Below are positions 55,115 to 63,954 of a stretch of 64,000 bases of DNA, one piece after another. Within the stretch, counting starts at the first letter, position 1, and every line of letters starts with the position of its first letter. This stretch comes from Tritonibacter mobilis. GTDB taxonomy: Bacteria > Pseudomonadota > Alphaproteobacteria > Rhodobacterales > Rhodobacteraceae. The stretch spans positions 102,868 through 166,867 of the forward strand of contig NZ_LNWY01000019.1 in NCBI RefSeq assembly GCF_001681715.1, read 5' to 3'. The notes below the pieces were generated by a model. That model ran no database searches, was not told the DNA's origin, and saw only the letters and a list, made by a program, of their open reading frames with translations. The position numbers were made by a program, and so were the translations under genes.

Positions 55115-56031
55115 CAGTGCACCTCCCGGATTGGGGTCACAGAGAAGACTTCGCTGGGTTCCAGCAGCAGATCAAGCGCCAGTTTGGCGCAGACCAGAAT
55201 GACGAGTAGGGCGAGCAGAATGCGCAGCTGTTCGGCCTTTAGCAATGTGCCAATACGGGTGCCGAACTGCGCCCCCACAACGCCGCCAATCAGCAACAGA
55301 ACGGCAAGGACAATATCCACGGTCTGGTTGGTGATCGCATGCATCATCGTGGTGGCCGCCGTCACGGTGATGATCTGAAACAGCGAGGTGCCGACCACGA
55401 CTTTTGTGGGCATGCCCAAGAGGTAGATCATCGCGGGCACCATGATGAAGCCTCCGCCAACCCCCATGATCGCGGTGAGCATCCCGACAAAAAGCCCAAC
55501 CGCAACCGGCGGCAATACCGAGATATAAAGACCCGAGGTGCGAAAGCGCATCTTGAGCGGCAGGCTATGAACCCAACCGCGTTGGCGTCGTTTGGGTGGT
55601 CCGCCGCGTTTGGATTTGCGCAGGGCATTGACGCTCTCGATGAACATCAAACCACCGACAATGCCGAGGAAGACCACGTAGCAGAGCGTCACAAACAGGT
55701 CGATCTGCCCGAGGGATTTCAGATAGTTAAAGATCGCAACGCCAAGGGCTGCGCCGATGAGGCCTCCGGCTTGCAGGACGGCCCCCATCTTGAGGTCGAC
55801 GGTGCGGCGGCGCAGATGCGCAAGCACGCCGGAGACGGAGGAGGCGACGATCTGATTGGCACCAGTGGCCACCGCCACCGCCGGAGGGATGCCGATAAAG
55901 AACAAGAGCGGCGTCAGAAGGAAACCACCGCCGACGCCGAACATGCCTGAAAGCACCCCGACCATGCCGCCAAGTCCCAGAATAAGGAATGCATTCACGG
56001 CCACTTCGGCGATGGGGAGGTAAATGTTCAT
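55114..56031 (-). CDS. sulfite/organosulfonate exporter, TauE/SafE family
   Basis: 305 aa with about eight membrane segments and the two internal repeats of the family: GGMVGVLSGMFGVGGGFLLTP and GLFVGMLTAIMGVGGGFIMVP. I start it at the ATG complementary to 56029-56031 (MNIYLPIAEVAVNAF); the longer frame adds a non-membrane leader. In roseobacters such exporters often discharge sulfite from sulfonate degradation, but the substrate here is unproven. It forms a two-gene operon with TIGR02186. Confidence 0.88.
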   Translation of the reverse strand: MNIYLPIAEVAVNAFLILGLGGMVGVLSGMFGVGGGFLLTPLLFFIGIPPAVAVATGANQIVASSVSGVLAHLRRRTVDLKMGAVLQAGGLIGAALGVAIFNYLKSLGQIDLFVTLCYVVFLGIVGGLMFIESVNALRKSKRGGPPKRRQRGWVHSLPLKMRFRTSGLYISVLPPVAVGLFVGMLTAIMGVGGGFIMVPAMIYLLGMPTKVVVGTSLFQIITVTAATTMMHAITNQTVDIVLAVLLLIGGVVGAQFGTRIGTLLKAEQLRILLALLVILVCAKLALDLLLEPSEVFSVTPIREVH

Positions 56032-56138
56032 ATCGCTGAGGCGTCTTCTGCTGGCGAGTGGGCGTGGGAATGACACCCACGGGCTGTGTGTGGTTCGACC
56101 ATAGAACAGGCTGATATTGAAAGCGACAGCCCGCGACA

Positions 56139-56175
56139 GAAAAACGCCCCCGCGCTCAGGACTGAGGCGGGGGCG
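56139..56175 (-). terminator. Rho-independent terminator of the BMP-type importer operon
   Basis: CGCCCCCGC (56145-56153) pairs with GCGGGGGCG (56167-56175), with a nested CTCAG/CTGAG, followed on the minus strand by TTTTTCTG. It lies 71 bp past the last permease gene. Confidence 0.92.
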
Positions 56176-56245
56176 CTACAGCGCGTGCTAAGGCGTGCGG
56201 CGTTTGCCCGGAGTTTCGTCACCAAGCTGGGCAGTGACGTTTGCT

Positions 56246-57253
56246 TTAGCGTTCCTTCACATAGGGCTGACCACCGGCGCGCGGCGGGATTGCTTTGCCG
56301 ACAAAGCCTGCGAGGATCACCACGGTCAGTACATAGGGCAGGGCGTCCATCACCTGCACCGGGATCGACACACCGCCGAGCTGGATGCTCTGGAACCGCA
56401 GGGCGACCGCTTGCAACAGACCAAACAGCAGACAGGCCCCAAGCGCGTGCCAGGGGCGCCATTTTGCAAAGATCAGGGCTGCCAGCGCGATATAGCCGCG
56501 ACCGGAGGTCATTTCCTTGACAAAGCCCGCCTGAAGGCCGGTGGCGAGATAGGCACCGGCGATGCCACAGAGCACGCCCGCAATGCCGATTGCGGCAAAG
56601 CGCAGCCCGCGCACGGAAACACCGGCGGTGTCCACGGCGGCTGGGTTTTCCCCCACGGCGCGCAGGCGCAGGCCAAAGCGGGTGCGAAACAACACCCACC
56701 ATGTCAGCGGCACCATCAGGGCGGCGACATAGACCAGAATGGAATGGCCGGAGATCAGCTCGGACCAGATCTGCTGGATTACGTTGGCCTCGCCAATCAA
56801 CTCGCTGAGGGGGCGGCCTGCGGCTTCGGCTTCGGAAGGTCCAATGGCGAAAGGCAGTTCAATCCCGTTGAAGCGCCCCTCGGTCAGCAGCGAGGGCGTG
56901 CGCCCGCCCTGACGAAACCAGCTCTCGGCAATCAAGACCGTGAGACCGGAGGCCAGAAAGTTGAGCGCCACGCCCGAGATCAGCTGATTGCCACGGAAGG
57001 TGATCGAGGCCAGACCGTGCAGGCCAGAGAGCAGCATGGATGCGCCGATCCCGGCGAGAAGGCCAAGCCAGACATTCCCGGTGACGGCGGCGACGGCGGC
57101 AGAGAAAAACGCCGCCATCAGCATTTTGCCCTCAAGGCCGATGTCGAAGATGCCCGCGCGTTCCGAAAACAGACCGGCCAGACAGGCCAGCAGAAGCGGC
57201 GTCGCCATGCGCACGGTGCTGTCGAGCACCTGAATGAGTGTCAGGAAATCCAT
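56246..57253 (-). CDS. ABC transporter permease, BMP/nucleoside-type (second)
   Basis: 335 aa with eight to nine membrane segments. GIFDIGLEGKMLMAAFFSAA and GLRLRAVGENPAAVDTAGVS are diagnostic of the YufQ/RbsC-like permeases that work with BMP lipoproteins. It probably imports nucleosides or purines together with the three genes upstream. Its start overlaps the stop of the other permease by one base. Confidence 0.9.
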   Translation of the reverse strand: MDFLTLIQVLDSTVRMATPLLLACLAGLFSERAGIFDIGLEGKMLMAAFFSAAVAAVTGNVWLGLLAGIGASMLLSGLHGLASITFRGNQLISGVALNFLASGLTVLIAESWFRQGGRTPSLLTEGRFNGIELPFAIGPSEAEAAGRPLSELIGEANVIQQIWSELISGHSILVYVAALMVPLTWWVLFRTRFGLRLRAVGENPAAVDTAGVSVRGLRFAAIGIAGVLCGIAGAYLATGLQAGFVKEMTSGRGYIALAALIFAKWRPWHALGACLLFGLLQAVALRFQSIQLGGVSIPVQVMDALPYVLTVVILAGFVGKAIPPRAGGQPYVKER

Positions 57254-58347
57254 CAGGCGTTCTCCTTCCGGAAGGCGAGGAAGATCTTTTCAATCGGCAT
57301 CCGCACCATATTGTCGAGCGCGCCGGTGAACAGGATCACGAGCGCCTGAATGACCACGATCAGCTCGGACGGGATATTGGTCCAGAGCGCCAGCTCCGCG
57401 CCGCCCTGATAGAGGAACCCAAAGAGGATCGCGGCGAGGAAGACACCAAACGGGTGGTTGCGGCCCATCAGGGCCACGGCAATGCCGATGAAGCCCGCGC
57501 CTTCGGTGGCGTTCAGCACCAGACGCTCGGCCTCGCCCATGACGTTGTTGGTGGCCATCAACCCGCAGAGCGCGCCGGAGATCAGCATGGTGATCATCAC
57601 CGTGCGCACCGGCGAAATACCTGCGTAGACCGCACCGCGCTCGGATTTGCCCAAGGCGCGGATTTCGTGGCCCAGCGGCGTGTGCCAAATGAGGCCCCAG
57701 ACCACGATACAAGCGGCGATGCCGACAAAGAGCGTGACATTGGCGGGCGCGGATTTGGAGAACTCAATACCGATTGGCGCGAGAATCTCATGCAGGGAGG
57801 GCAGTTGCGTGCTTTCGGGGAACTTGGCGGTGGCCGGGTCCATCGCGCCCTTGGGCTTGAGGACGCTCACCAGCATGTAGTTCAGCACCGCTGCCGCGAT
57901 AAAGTTGAACATGATGGTGGTGATGACGATATGGCTGCCGCGTTTGGCTTGCAGGTAGGCGGGGATCGCGGCCCATGCGGCACCAAAGATCCCGGCCCCC
58001 ACTGCGGCGACAAGCAATGCAATCGACCAATGCGGGAAGGGAATATAGAGGCAGACTAGCGCCAGTCCCAGCCCGCCGATCATCGCCTGACCTTCACCAC
58101 CGATGTTGAACAGACCGGCATGGGCGGCGACCGCCACCGCGAGGCCGGTAAAGAGGAAATTGGTGGCATAATAGAGCGTGTAGCCCCAGCCATAGGTGGA
58201 CCCCAGCGCGCCATTGACCATCAGGTTCAGCGCCTCCATCGGGTTTTCGCCGATCAGCAGGATCACGATTGCGGAAATTACGGCGGCCAGCAGCAGACTG
58301 ATCACCGGGATCAGCACCACATCGGCCCATTTTGGCATCTTTTCCAT
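57253..58347 (-). CDS. ABC transporter permease, BMP/nucleoside-type (first)
   Basis: 364 aa, YufP-like: GYTLYYATNFLFTGLAVAVA, then AAHAGLFNIGGEGQAMIGGL and GHEIRALGKSERGAVYAGIS show the RbsC-family core. There are about nine membrane segments. It pairs with the second permease to form the membrane channel. The start follows the ATPase stop without a gap. Confidence 0.9.
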   Translation of the reverse strand: MEKMPKWADVVLIPVISLLLAAVISAIVILLIGENPMEALNLMVNGALGSTYGWGYTLYYATNFLFTGLAVAVAAHAGLFNIGGEGQAMIGGLGLALVCLYIPFPHWSIALLVAAVGAGIFGAAWAAIPAYLQAKRGSHIVITTIMFNFIAAAVLNYMLVSVLKPKGAMDPATAKFPESTQLPSLHEILAPIGIEFSKSAPANVTLFVGIAACIVVWGLIWHTPLGHEIRALGKSERGAVYAGISPVRTVMITMLISGALCGLMATNNVMGEAERLVLNATEGAGFIGIAVALMGRNHPFGVFLAAILFGFLYQGGAELALWTNIPSELIVVIQALVILFTGALDNMVRMPIEKIFLAFRKENA

Positions 58348-59877
58348 TTACGCGGCCTCCCCCGCGACGCCGGCCATCAGGAGGCCGAGTTCTTTTTCAT
58401 CGGTTTGATCTGCGGGGCGTTCGCCCATGATCTTACCGTCAAACATCACCGCAACCCGGTCGCTCAGCGACAGGATTTCCTCAAGCTCCACCGAGACCAG
58501 CAGGATCGCCTTGCCTTGGTCGCGCAGCTCCATGATCTGCTGGTGGATAAACTCGATCGCGCCGATATCGACGCCGCGGGTGGGCTGGCCGATTAGCAGG
58601 AGGTCGGGGTTGCGCTCAATCTCGCGCGCCACGACGATCTTCTGCTGGTTGCCGCCGGAAAAGCTCTTGGCGGCGAGCCAAGGATTGGGGGGGCGGACGT
58701 CGAATTTCTCCATCTTGGCCTCGGTGTCGGCGCGCAGGGCGGCGTTGTCGAGGAACAAGCCCTTTTTATAGATGTCCTCGCGGTGATAGCCGAAGGCGAC
58801 GTTTTCCCAAGCATGGAAGTCCATGATGAGACCCTCGCGCTGGCGATCCTCGGGCACATGGGCGATGCCTGCGTGACGGCGGGCGCGTGCGTCCGAGCCC
58901 TTGCCCGAAAGTGGCAGTGGCTGGCCGTTGATACGGATGCTACCGGTGCCGTCGCGCATACCGCCAAGCACCTCCAGCAGTTCCGACTGTCCGTTGCCCG
59001 CAACACCCGCAATGCCAAGGATTTCGCCCGCACGCACGGTGAGGTCAATGTCTTTCACGCGCTGCACACCGGCACTGTCGACGACCGAGAGCTTTTCGAT
59101 CTCAAGGATCGGCTTACCGGGGGTGGCGGGAACTTTATCGACGCGCAACAAGACCTTACGGCCCACCATCAGCTCTGCGAGCTGCTCGGGGCTGCTTTCG
59201 GCGGTCTTTACGGTGGCGGTCATCTGGCCGCGCCGCATCACCGAGACGGTGTCGGTATATTCCATGATCTCGCGCAGCTTATGCGTGATCAGGATGATGG
59301 TTTTACCTTCCGAGCGCAGCCGGTCGAGAATGCGAAACAGCTGGTCGGCCTCGGCCGGGGTCAGCACCCCGGTGGGTTCGTCCAGAATGAGGATCTCGGC
59401 CTTGCGGTAGAGCGCTTTGAGGATCTCAACCCGCTGCTGCATGCCAACGCCGATTTCGTCGATGCGTTTGTCGGGATCGACATAAAGCTCGTATTCTTCC
59501 TCCAGCTCCTTCAGCTCCTTGCGGGCACGAGAGAGCGAGGGCATCAGCAGGCCGGAATCCTCGGCGCCGAGCACGATGTTTTCAAGCACGGTGAAATTCT
59601 CAACCAGCTTAAAGTGCTGAAAGACCATGCCAATCCCGGCGGCGATAGCGGCCTGACTGTCGGGGATCTCGGTTTTGGTGCCCTTGATCCAGATCTCGCC
59701 TTTGTCGGCCTTATAAAATCCGTAGAGAATGCTCATCAGCGTGGATTTACCCGCGCCGTTTTCGCCGATGATCCCATGGATCGTACCGGGCTGGACGCTG
59801 ATGGAAATGTCCTTGTTCGCCTGGACGGGGCCAAAGGCCTTGGAAATGCCTTTGAGTTCGATTGCTGGTGCCGTCAT
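58348..59877 (-). CDS. ABC transporter ATP-binding protein, BMP/nucleoside-type
   Basis: 509 aa with two fused ABC domains (YufO/RbsA type). Domain 1: GENGAGKSTL, then GVGMQQRVEILKALYR (signature) and LILDEPTGVL. Domain 2: GVAGNGQSEL (a degenerate Walker A), FSGGNQQKIVVAREI and LLIGQPTRGVDIGA, where the DEP of Walker B is GQP. As in RbsA, only the first site is likely to hydrolyse ATP. It lies 190 bp behind the substrate-binding gene, with hairpins between. Confidence 0.93.
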   Translation of the reverse strand: MTAPAIELKGISKAFGPVQANKDISISVQPGTIHGIIGENGAGKSTLMSILYGFYKADKGEIWIKGTKTEIPDSQAAIAAGIGMVFQHFKLVENFTVLENIVLGAEDSGLLMPSLSRARKELKELEEEYELYVDPDKRIDEIGVGMQQRVEILKALYRKAEILILDEPTGVLTPAEADQLFRILDRLRSEGKTIILITHKLREIMEYTDTVSVMRRGQMTATVKTAESSPEQLAELMVGRKVLLRVDKVPATPGKPILEIEKLSVVDSAGVQRVKDIDLTVRAGEILGIAGVAGNGQSELLEVLGGMRDGTGSIRINGQPLPLSGKGSDARARRHAGIAHVPEDRQREGLIMDFHAWENVAFGYHREDIYKKGLFLDNAALRADTEAKMEKFDVRPPNPWLAAKSFSGGNQQKIVVAREIERNPDLLLIGQPTRGVDIGAIEFIHQQIMELRDQGKAILLVSVELEEILSLSDRVAVMFDGKIMGERPADQTDEKELGLLMAGVAGEAA

Positions 59878-59972
59878 CGGGGCTCCCCTGTCATCTCATC
59901 GCCGGTTCCCGCGTGCGAATACGCGGGGATTTCATGATCATGTTAAGAAGGACCGGGACGGGAAAAACCAAA

Positions 59973-60056
59973 CCCGGAGGGCACGCGGGACGCGACCTCC
60001 GGGCCATATGCAAACGCCCCGTCCGCCGGGCAATCAGCCATGGGCGGAGCGGGGCG
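59973..60056 (-). terminator. two hairpins between BMP gene and transporter genes
   Basis: CGCCCC-GTCCGCC with GGCGGA-GCGGGGCG (60015-60027 with 60043-60056, one bulged base), followed on the minus strand by TTTGCAT, is the stronger. CCCGGAGG/CCTCCGGG (59973-59980 with 59996-60003) follows it. They probably let more binding protein than ATPase/permease be made. Confidence 0.75.
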
Positions 60057-60068
60057 CGGATCATGTGA

Positions 60069-61064
60069 TCAGAAGTTCAGAACCGGGCAGCTGTCGTCGC
60101 TGGTGTAGTTGTGAACCTTGATGTCGCCGGCGATGATCTGTGCCTTCGCCTCTTCGACAGAGGCCTGCATCTCATCGGTGATCAGCTCTGCGTTATACTC
60201 GTCCATTGCATAGCCAACGCCGTCGTCAGACAGATCGAGGGTGACTTTGCCGACTTCGAGATCGTCGCCAGCCATCAGGATGTTGTAGACCGCAACGTCC
60301 ACGCGTTTCAGCATGGAGGTCAGCACCTTGCCCGGATGCAGGTGGTTTTGGTTGCTGTCGACGCCGATGGAGAGGATGCCTTCATCGGCAGCAGTTTGCA
60401 GAACGCCCACGCCGGTGCCGCCAGCCGCTGCGTAGATCACATCCGCGCCCTGAGAGATTTGCGCCTTGGTCAGCTCGGAGCCTTTAACCGGGTCGTTCCA
60501 AGCTGCCGGGGTGGTGCCGGTCATGTTGGAAATGACGGTCGCATCCGGGTTCACAGCTTTGACACCCTGCGCGTAGCCGCAGGCGAATTTGCGGATCAGT
60601 GGAACATCCATACCACCGATAAAGCCGACGGTGCCGGATTTGGAGGCTTCAGCCGCCAGCATGCCCACGAGGAAGGAGCCTTCGTGCTCGGAGAAGCTCA
60701 CAACATGGACGTTGGGGGCATCGACCCAGCCGTCGATGGTGACAAATTTGGTGTCGGGGTAGTCACCGGCCACGTCTTCCAGCGGCGCGCTCATGGCGAA
60801 ACCGGTGGTGATGATCGGGTTGGCGCCGGATTCCGCGAAACGACGCAGCGCCTGTTCACGCTGGGCTTCGGACTTCATCTCAATCTCGAGGTACTTGCCG
60901 CCAGTCTCATCCGCCCAACGCTTGGCACCGTTGTAGGCCGCCTCGTTGAAGGATTTGTCGAACTTGCCGCCGAGGTCGAAGATGACAGCCGGGTTTGCCA
61001 GTGCGGTACCCGCGGTCAGCGCGACTGCCGCAGCTGCGCCCATGAGCGATTTCATCAGGGTCAT
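60069..61064 (-). CDS. BMP-family substrate-binding protein
   Basis: 331 aa periplasmic binding protein of the BMP/Med family. It has a signal peptide (MTLMKSLMGAAAAVALTAGTALA) without a lipobox, PAVIFDLGGKFDKSFNEAAY at the mature N-terminus, then TIDGWVDAPNVHVVSFSEHE and FIGGMDVPLIRKFACGYAQG. BMP proteins of other bacteria bind nucleosides, consistent with the transporter downstream. It is the first gene of the operon. Confidence 0.92.
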   Translation of the reverse strand: MTLMKSLMGAAAAVALTAGTALANPAVIFDLGGKFDKSFNEAAYNGAKRWADETGGKYLEIEMKSEAQREQALRRFAESGANPIITTGFAMSAPLEDVAGDYPDTKFVTIDGWVDAPNVHVVSFSEHEGSFLVGMLAAEASKSGTVGFIGGMDVPLIRKFACGYAQGVKAVNPDATVISNMTGTTPAAWNDPVKGSELTKAQISQGADVIYAAAGGTGVGVLQTAADEGILSIGVDSNQNHLHPGKVLTSMLKRVDVAVYNILMAGDDLEVGKVTLDLSDDGVGYAMDEYNAELITDEMQASVEEAKAQIIAGDIKVHNYTSDDSCPVLNF

Positions 61065-61155
61065 TCAGTTACTCCCAGTTTTTTCTTTTTTGCCCCGCGT
61101 GGCGGGCGTGTCCGTTCAAAAAGGTGGAGCGATTTAGCCTGTTGCGCATGCCCGG

Positions 61156-61174
61156 GGTCAACATTTTTTTGACC
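61156..61174. promoter_or_regulatory. palindrome in the BMP operon promoter
   Basis: GGTCAA-N7-TTGACC (61156-61161 with 61169-61174). The inner minus-strand TTGACC can serve as -35, with CTAAAT about 18 bp downstream as a weak -10, about 60 bp before the BMP start. The palindrome would place a regulator across the -35. Confidence 0.4.
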
Positions 61175-61200
61175 ATCCGGTCTAAAAATATGCACTTCCG

Positions 61201-61638
61201 TCAAGGAAGGCTCCGTTTCATGAGCATGGCATCCGCCGCTGCAGCCTGTGGTCGCGGATAATAGGCCTTTCGAATCCCAACAAGGCCGAATCCGCAGGCT
61301 GAGTATAGCGCCTGTGCGGCGGTATTGTCTTGTGCGACCTCAAGAAAAGCCTCCTCTGCCCCGCGCGTCGCCGCGTCATGCATCCATTGTTGCATGATCT
61401 TGAGGCCAAGGCCCTGCCGCTGATGTGCCGGGTGGGTGGCAATGGTGAGCAATTCGGCCTCACCTGCGATTTCGCGAACAACTGCAAAGGCGCGGGCATC
61501 GCCGGTCAGAGTGGTGAAACGATCTGCCAGAAGCTCTGCAAATTCCTGCGCGGACCACGGTCGGGACTGGGTAAAGGCCGCCTTATGCGTGGCCGCGAGT
61601 GCTTCTGGGGTGGTGTGCGGAGGGACCGGATCAGTCAT
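61201..61638 (-). CDS. rimI: ribosomal protein S18-alanine N-acetyltransferase-like GNAT
   Basis: 145 aa from the ATG complementary to 61636-61638 (MTDPVPPHTTPEALAATHKA). GNAT acetyl-CoA motif is LLTIATHPAHQRQGLGLKIM (about 72-91), followed by FLEVAQDNTAAQALYSACGF and a C-terminal YYPRPQAAAADAMLM. The position directly after tsaB, overlapping by eight bases, is the classic tsaB-rimI pair and supports RimI. A family-wide alternative is a GNAT of other specificity. Confidence 0.85.
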   Translation of the reverse strand: MTDPVPPHTTPEALAATHKAAFTQSRPWSAQEFAELLADRFTTLTGDARAFAVVREIAGEAELLTIATHPAHQRQGLGLKIMQQWMHDAATRGAEEAFLEVAQDNTAAQALYSACGFGLVGIRKAYYPRPQAAAADAMLMKRSLP

Positions 61639-62278
61639 CGAGCAGGGCAGGCGGCTGCTCGCGCGAGGGGGCGGCATCGGCCTCGCGTAGATAGAGCGGT
61701 GCTGGTGCGGGCAAATCCGGTTGTGCTAAGCGGGTGGCCGCAACACGGGCGATGGCCTCGGCTGTGGGGTAGCGTGCCTCCGCCACGGTGCCACCACATC
61801 GCGCGGCGATCTCATCCGCGCGGTGGCCAATGCAACGGGCACCGGTCGCCAGTGGCGGCAGGTTGTCTGTGGTGAACAGGCCGGGGTGCTCAGAGTCAAT
61901 TTGCAGATACAGGTGGTCGCGGCGCGCATCGAGGCTGGAGATCACCGGTTTTTCTTGCCCAAAGGCTTGCGCCTCAAGACTGGAGACACCGATCGCGGGC
62001 ACATCAAGTCCCAGCGCAAGGCCGCGTGCGGCAGAGACTGAAATACGGATGCCGGTGAAATTGCCCGGGCCTATGCCAACCGCGATGGCGTCCAGATCCG
62101 CCCATGTCACGCCGCCTTCGGTCAGGAGTTCCTCGAGCAGTGGCATCAAGCGTTCCGCCTGACCCTTGGCCATTTCTTCGCGGCGCTGCGCCAGAACGCT
62201 GTCGCCGCGCAACAAGGCCGCCGCGCAATGGGCCGATGAGGTGTCAAAACCCAGGATCAGGGGGGCGTCGGTTGGCAT
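61631..62278 (-). CDS. tsaB: tRNA threonylcarbamoyladenosine biosynthesis protein TsaB
   Basis: 215 aa partner of TsaD in making t6A37 in tRNAs. The ASKHA fold start is LILGFDTSSAHCAAALLRGD, with GIGPGNFTGIRISVSAARGLA as the family signature and SSLDARRDHLYLQ in the middle. TsaB itself lacks ATPase activity and scaffolds TsaD-TsaE. It is followed by rimI. Confidence 0.92.
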   Translation of the reverse strand: MPTDAPLILGFDTSSAHCAAALLRGDSVLAQRREEMAKGQAERLMPLLEELLTEGGVTWADLDAIAVGIGPGNFTGIRISVSAARGLALGLDVPAIGVSSLEAQAFGQEKPVISSLDARRDHLYLQIDSEHPGLFTTDNLPPLATGARCIGHRADEIAARCGGTVAEARYPTAEAIARVAATRLAQPDLPAPAPLYLREADAAPSREQPPALLDD

Positions 62279-62365
62279 CTCGAATTAGTCTCTGTCGTCT
62301 GTGGCTGCGTTCAACCGGTCTCTGGCAGAGCTGCCGGCCCGTGGCAAGCCATCCGCCACATGGAG

Positions 62366-62755
62366 TCACGGCAGAGCGCTGTCTGCATGGCTGTGCAGAC
62401 GTGGTGCGAGCTCAGCCGCTTGCGCCTGATCGAGAATACCGAGGGGAATATAGGTCTGGCCGGGTAAGTAGTCGAACCGTGCCGCCAGTGGTGAGCCGCA
62501 ATCCGTGCAGTTCCAGCGCCAGACACCGGGATTGACACAGGTGGCCTTGTCGACAGGCAAGGGCGTTGCGATTGCATTGTCGCAAAAGGCCGCAAAAGCC
62601 GCAAGCGGCGCTCCGGTCCAACGTCTGCAATCTATGCAGTGGCAGTAGGAGGAAGTCGTTGGCGGGGCATGAAACAAGAGCCGCGTCCCGCCACAGTAAC
62701 AGCGCGCCGAGTAGGGCGCTTGGGGTGTTTCAGCCGGGGTTGCCTCAGACGGCAA
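62366..62755 (-). CDS. GFA-family (glutathione-dependent formaldehyde-activating-like) protein
   Basis: 129 aa zinc-binding protein: ARCYCGGTRL, YCHCIDCRRWTGAPLAAF and WNCTDCGSPLAARF carry the CxC, CxxC and CxxCG ligands of the Mss4/GFA fold. Members are often named formaldehyde-activating although most are uncharacterised. The start overlaps the end of the NifU-like gene by 11 bp and the gene is 87 bp before tsaB, so all are probably one transcript. Confidence 0.85.
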   Translation of the reverse strand: MPSEATPAETPQAPYSARCYCGGTRLLFHAPPTTSSYCHCIDCRRWTGAPLAAFAAFCDNAIATPLPVDKATCVNPGVWRWNCTDCGSPLAARFDYLPGQTYIPLGILDQAQAAELAPRLHSHADSALP

Positions 62756-63308
62756 CCGGGCGGACCTCGGTCACTTCGGGGATGTAATGGCGCAAGAGGT
62801 TCTCGATCCCCATCTTGAGCGTCAGGGTCGAGGACGGGCAGCCCGCGCAGGCGCCCTGCATGTGCAGATAGACAACGCCGCGATCAAAGCCGTGGAAGGT
62901 GATGTCGCCGCCATCTTGTGCCACCGCAGGGCGCACGCGGCTGTCCAGCAGCTCTTTGATTTGACTGACGATTTCGCCATCTTCACCGGTGTGTTCGGCG
63001 TGTCCGGAGGCTTGTTGCTGACCTTCGTCGATCACAGGCTGGCCGGATTGGTAATGCTCCATCACCGCGCCCAGAACGGCGGGTTTGATGTGGTCCCATT
63101 CGACCGAGTCGTCCTTGGTCACGGTGACAAAATCATTGCCAAAGAAAACGCCAGTCACACCGCTCACAGCAAAGATGCGCTGCGCCAGCGGCGATTTTGA
63201 TGCGGCCTCTGCGGAGGGGAAGTCGGCGGTGCCTGCATCCAGAACGGTCTGGCCGGGCAGGAATTTCAGGGTCGCCGGGTTCGGCGTGGATTCGGTCTGG
63301 ATAAACAT
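62745..63308 (-). CDS. NifU-domain Fe-S scaffold/carrier protein (NfuA-like)
   Basis: 187 aa. An N-terminal Nfu domain (MFIQTESTPNPATLKFLPGQ; NDFVTVTKDDSVEWDHIKPA) is followed by an acidic linker and the C-terminal NifU domain with GACAGCPSSTLTLKMGIENL, in which the CxxC binds a 4Fe-4S cluster between two subunits. It delivers clusters to target enzymes, such as the lipoate synthase and Fe-S TCA enzymes. A palindrome like an Irr (iron) operator lies upstream at 63364-63380. Confidence 0.92.
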   Translation of the reverse strand: MFIQTESTPNPATLKFLPGQTVLDAGTADFPSAEAASKSPLAQRIFAVSGVTGVFFGNDFVTVTKDDSVEWDHIKPAVLGAVMEHYQSGQPVIDEGQQQASGHAEHTGEDGEIVSQIKELLDSRVRPAVAQDGGDITFHGFDRGVVYLHMQGACAGCPSSTLTLKMGIENLLRHYIPEVTEVRPVAV

Positions 63309-63363
63309 CTCGGCTCTCCGTCAGGTTGACCCGGCACTCAGGGATGTCCGGGGCCTGTTTCGT

Positions 63364-63380
63364 TTTGGAATGGTTCTAAA
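63364..63380 (-). promoter_or_regulatory. Irr-type iron control element candidate
   Basis: TTTGGAA-TGG-TTCTAAA, a 7-3-7 palindrome with one mismatch. It resembles the TTTAGAA-N3-TTCTAAA box described as ICE for the Fur-family regulator Irr in Alphaproteobacteria. It lies 56 bp before the NifU-like start, a promoter-proximal position. Irr usually controls iron-using and iron-uptake genes, which fits. Confidence 0.5.
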
Positions 63381-63636
63381 TTAGAGGCTGCGGCGCAAAT
63401 TGCAAGGGCTGATGATACCTGAGAAAACAAATGAGCGCGCTCAAGAGAGCATAAGTTTGCGCAAGACTTGTCAAGGGTGAAACATGCTGCCTGACGCGCC
63501 GTGGGGTGGTGGTTGTCCTGATCATCAGCACGGCGCGCGGGTGTGGTCTTGCTCGGTTATAACCTGCTTCGGCGGGCAATGCTATTGCGGAAGGCACACA
63601 GAGGCTGCTCAGATGTGGCGACATCTAAGGAATGGG
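63381..63636. other. 256-bp region without a gene
   Basis: Between the NifU-like promoter and the end of the last gene. It contains CGCGCCGTG (63495-63503) and CACGGCGCG (63529-63537), a perfect 9-bp inverted repeat with a 25-nt spacer that itself carries CTGAT-C-ATCAG. No T-tract and no ORF are convincing. Confidence 0.4.
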
Positions 63637-63954
63637 TTATTTTGCCAAGCGTTTTAGCGCCTTAACCCCGGTGACACTCTCTGTGTTGTCAAAGTGAATT
63701 AAGAGCTGGACGCGCAAATTTGGCTGCCAGATCCGCCTGCGGAGGCCAAATGTCAGCAATGCCGCTCGATCTCCGGCGCGTAGCCCACCAAGATCGGTTC
63801 CTGCGGGAAGGCCTCGTGCGCGCATATCCACCAGCATCGGTTCATGCGCACCCGTTGCTCTCAGGGTTTTGTTCACGTCCTGCAGGGGCAATCCAATCAG
63901 GATTTCGCGCAGTTGGGCCTCCAGGTCTTGTGGAGCGGTCGCAGCTTTTAGCAT
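63637..63954 (-). CDS. hypothetical protein (105 aa)
   Basis: MLKAATAPQDLEAQLREILI, then GLPLQDVNKTLRATGAHEPM, VDMRARGLPAGTDLGGLRAG and a C-terminus RRRIWQPNLRVQLLIHFDNT. A near-consensus ribosome site GGAGGTAG stands eight bases before the ATG, strong support for translation. It is soluble, without Cys, and I recognise no family. Its GC content is a little below that of the neighbouring genes. Confidence 0.7.
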   Translation of the reverse strand: MLKAATAPQDLEAQLREILIGLPLQDVNKTLRATGAHEPMLVDMRARGLPAGTDLGGLRAGDRAALLTFGLRRRIWQPNLRVQLLIHFDNTESVTGVKALKRLAK

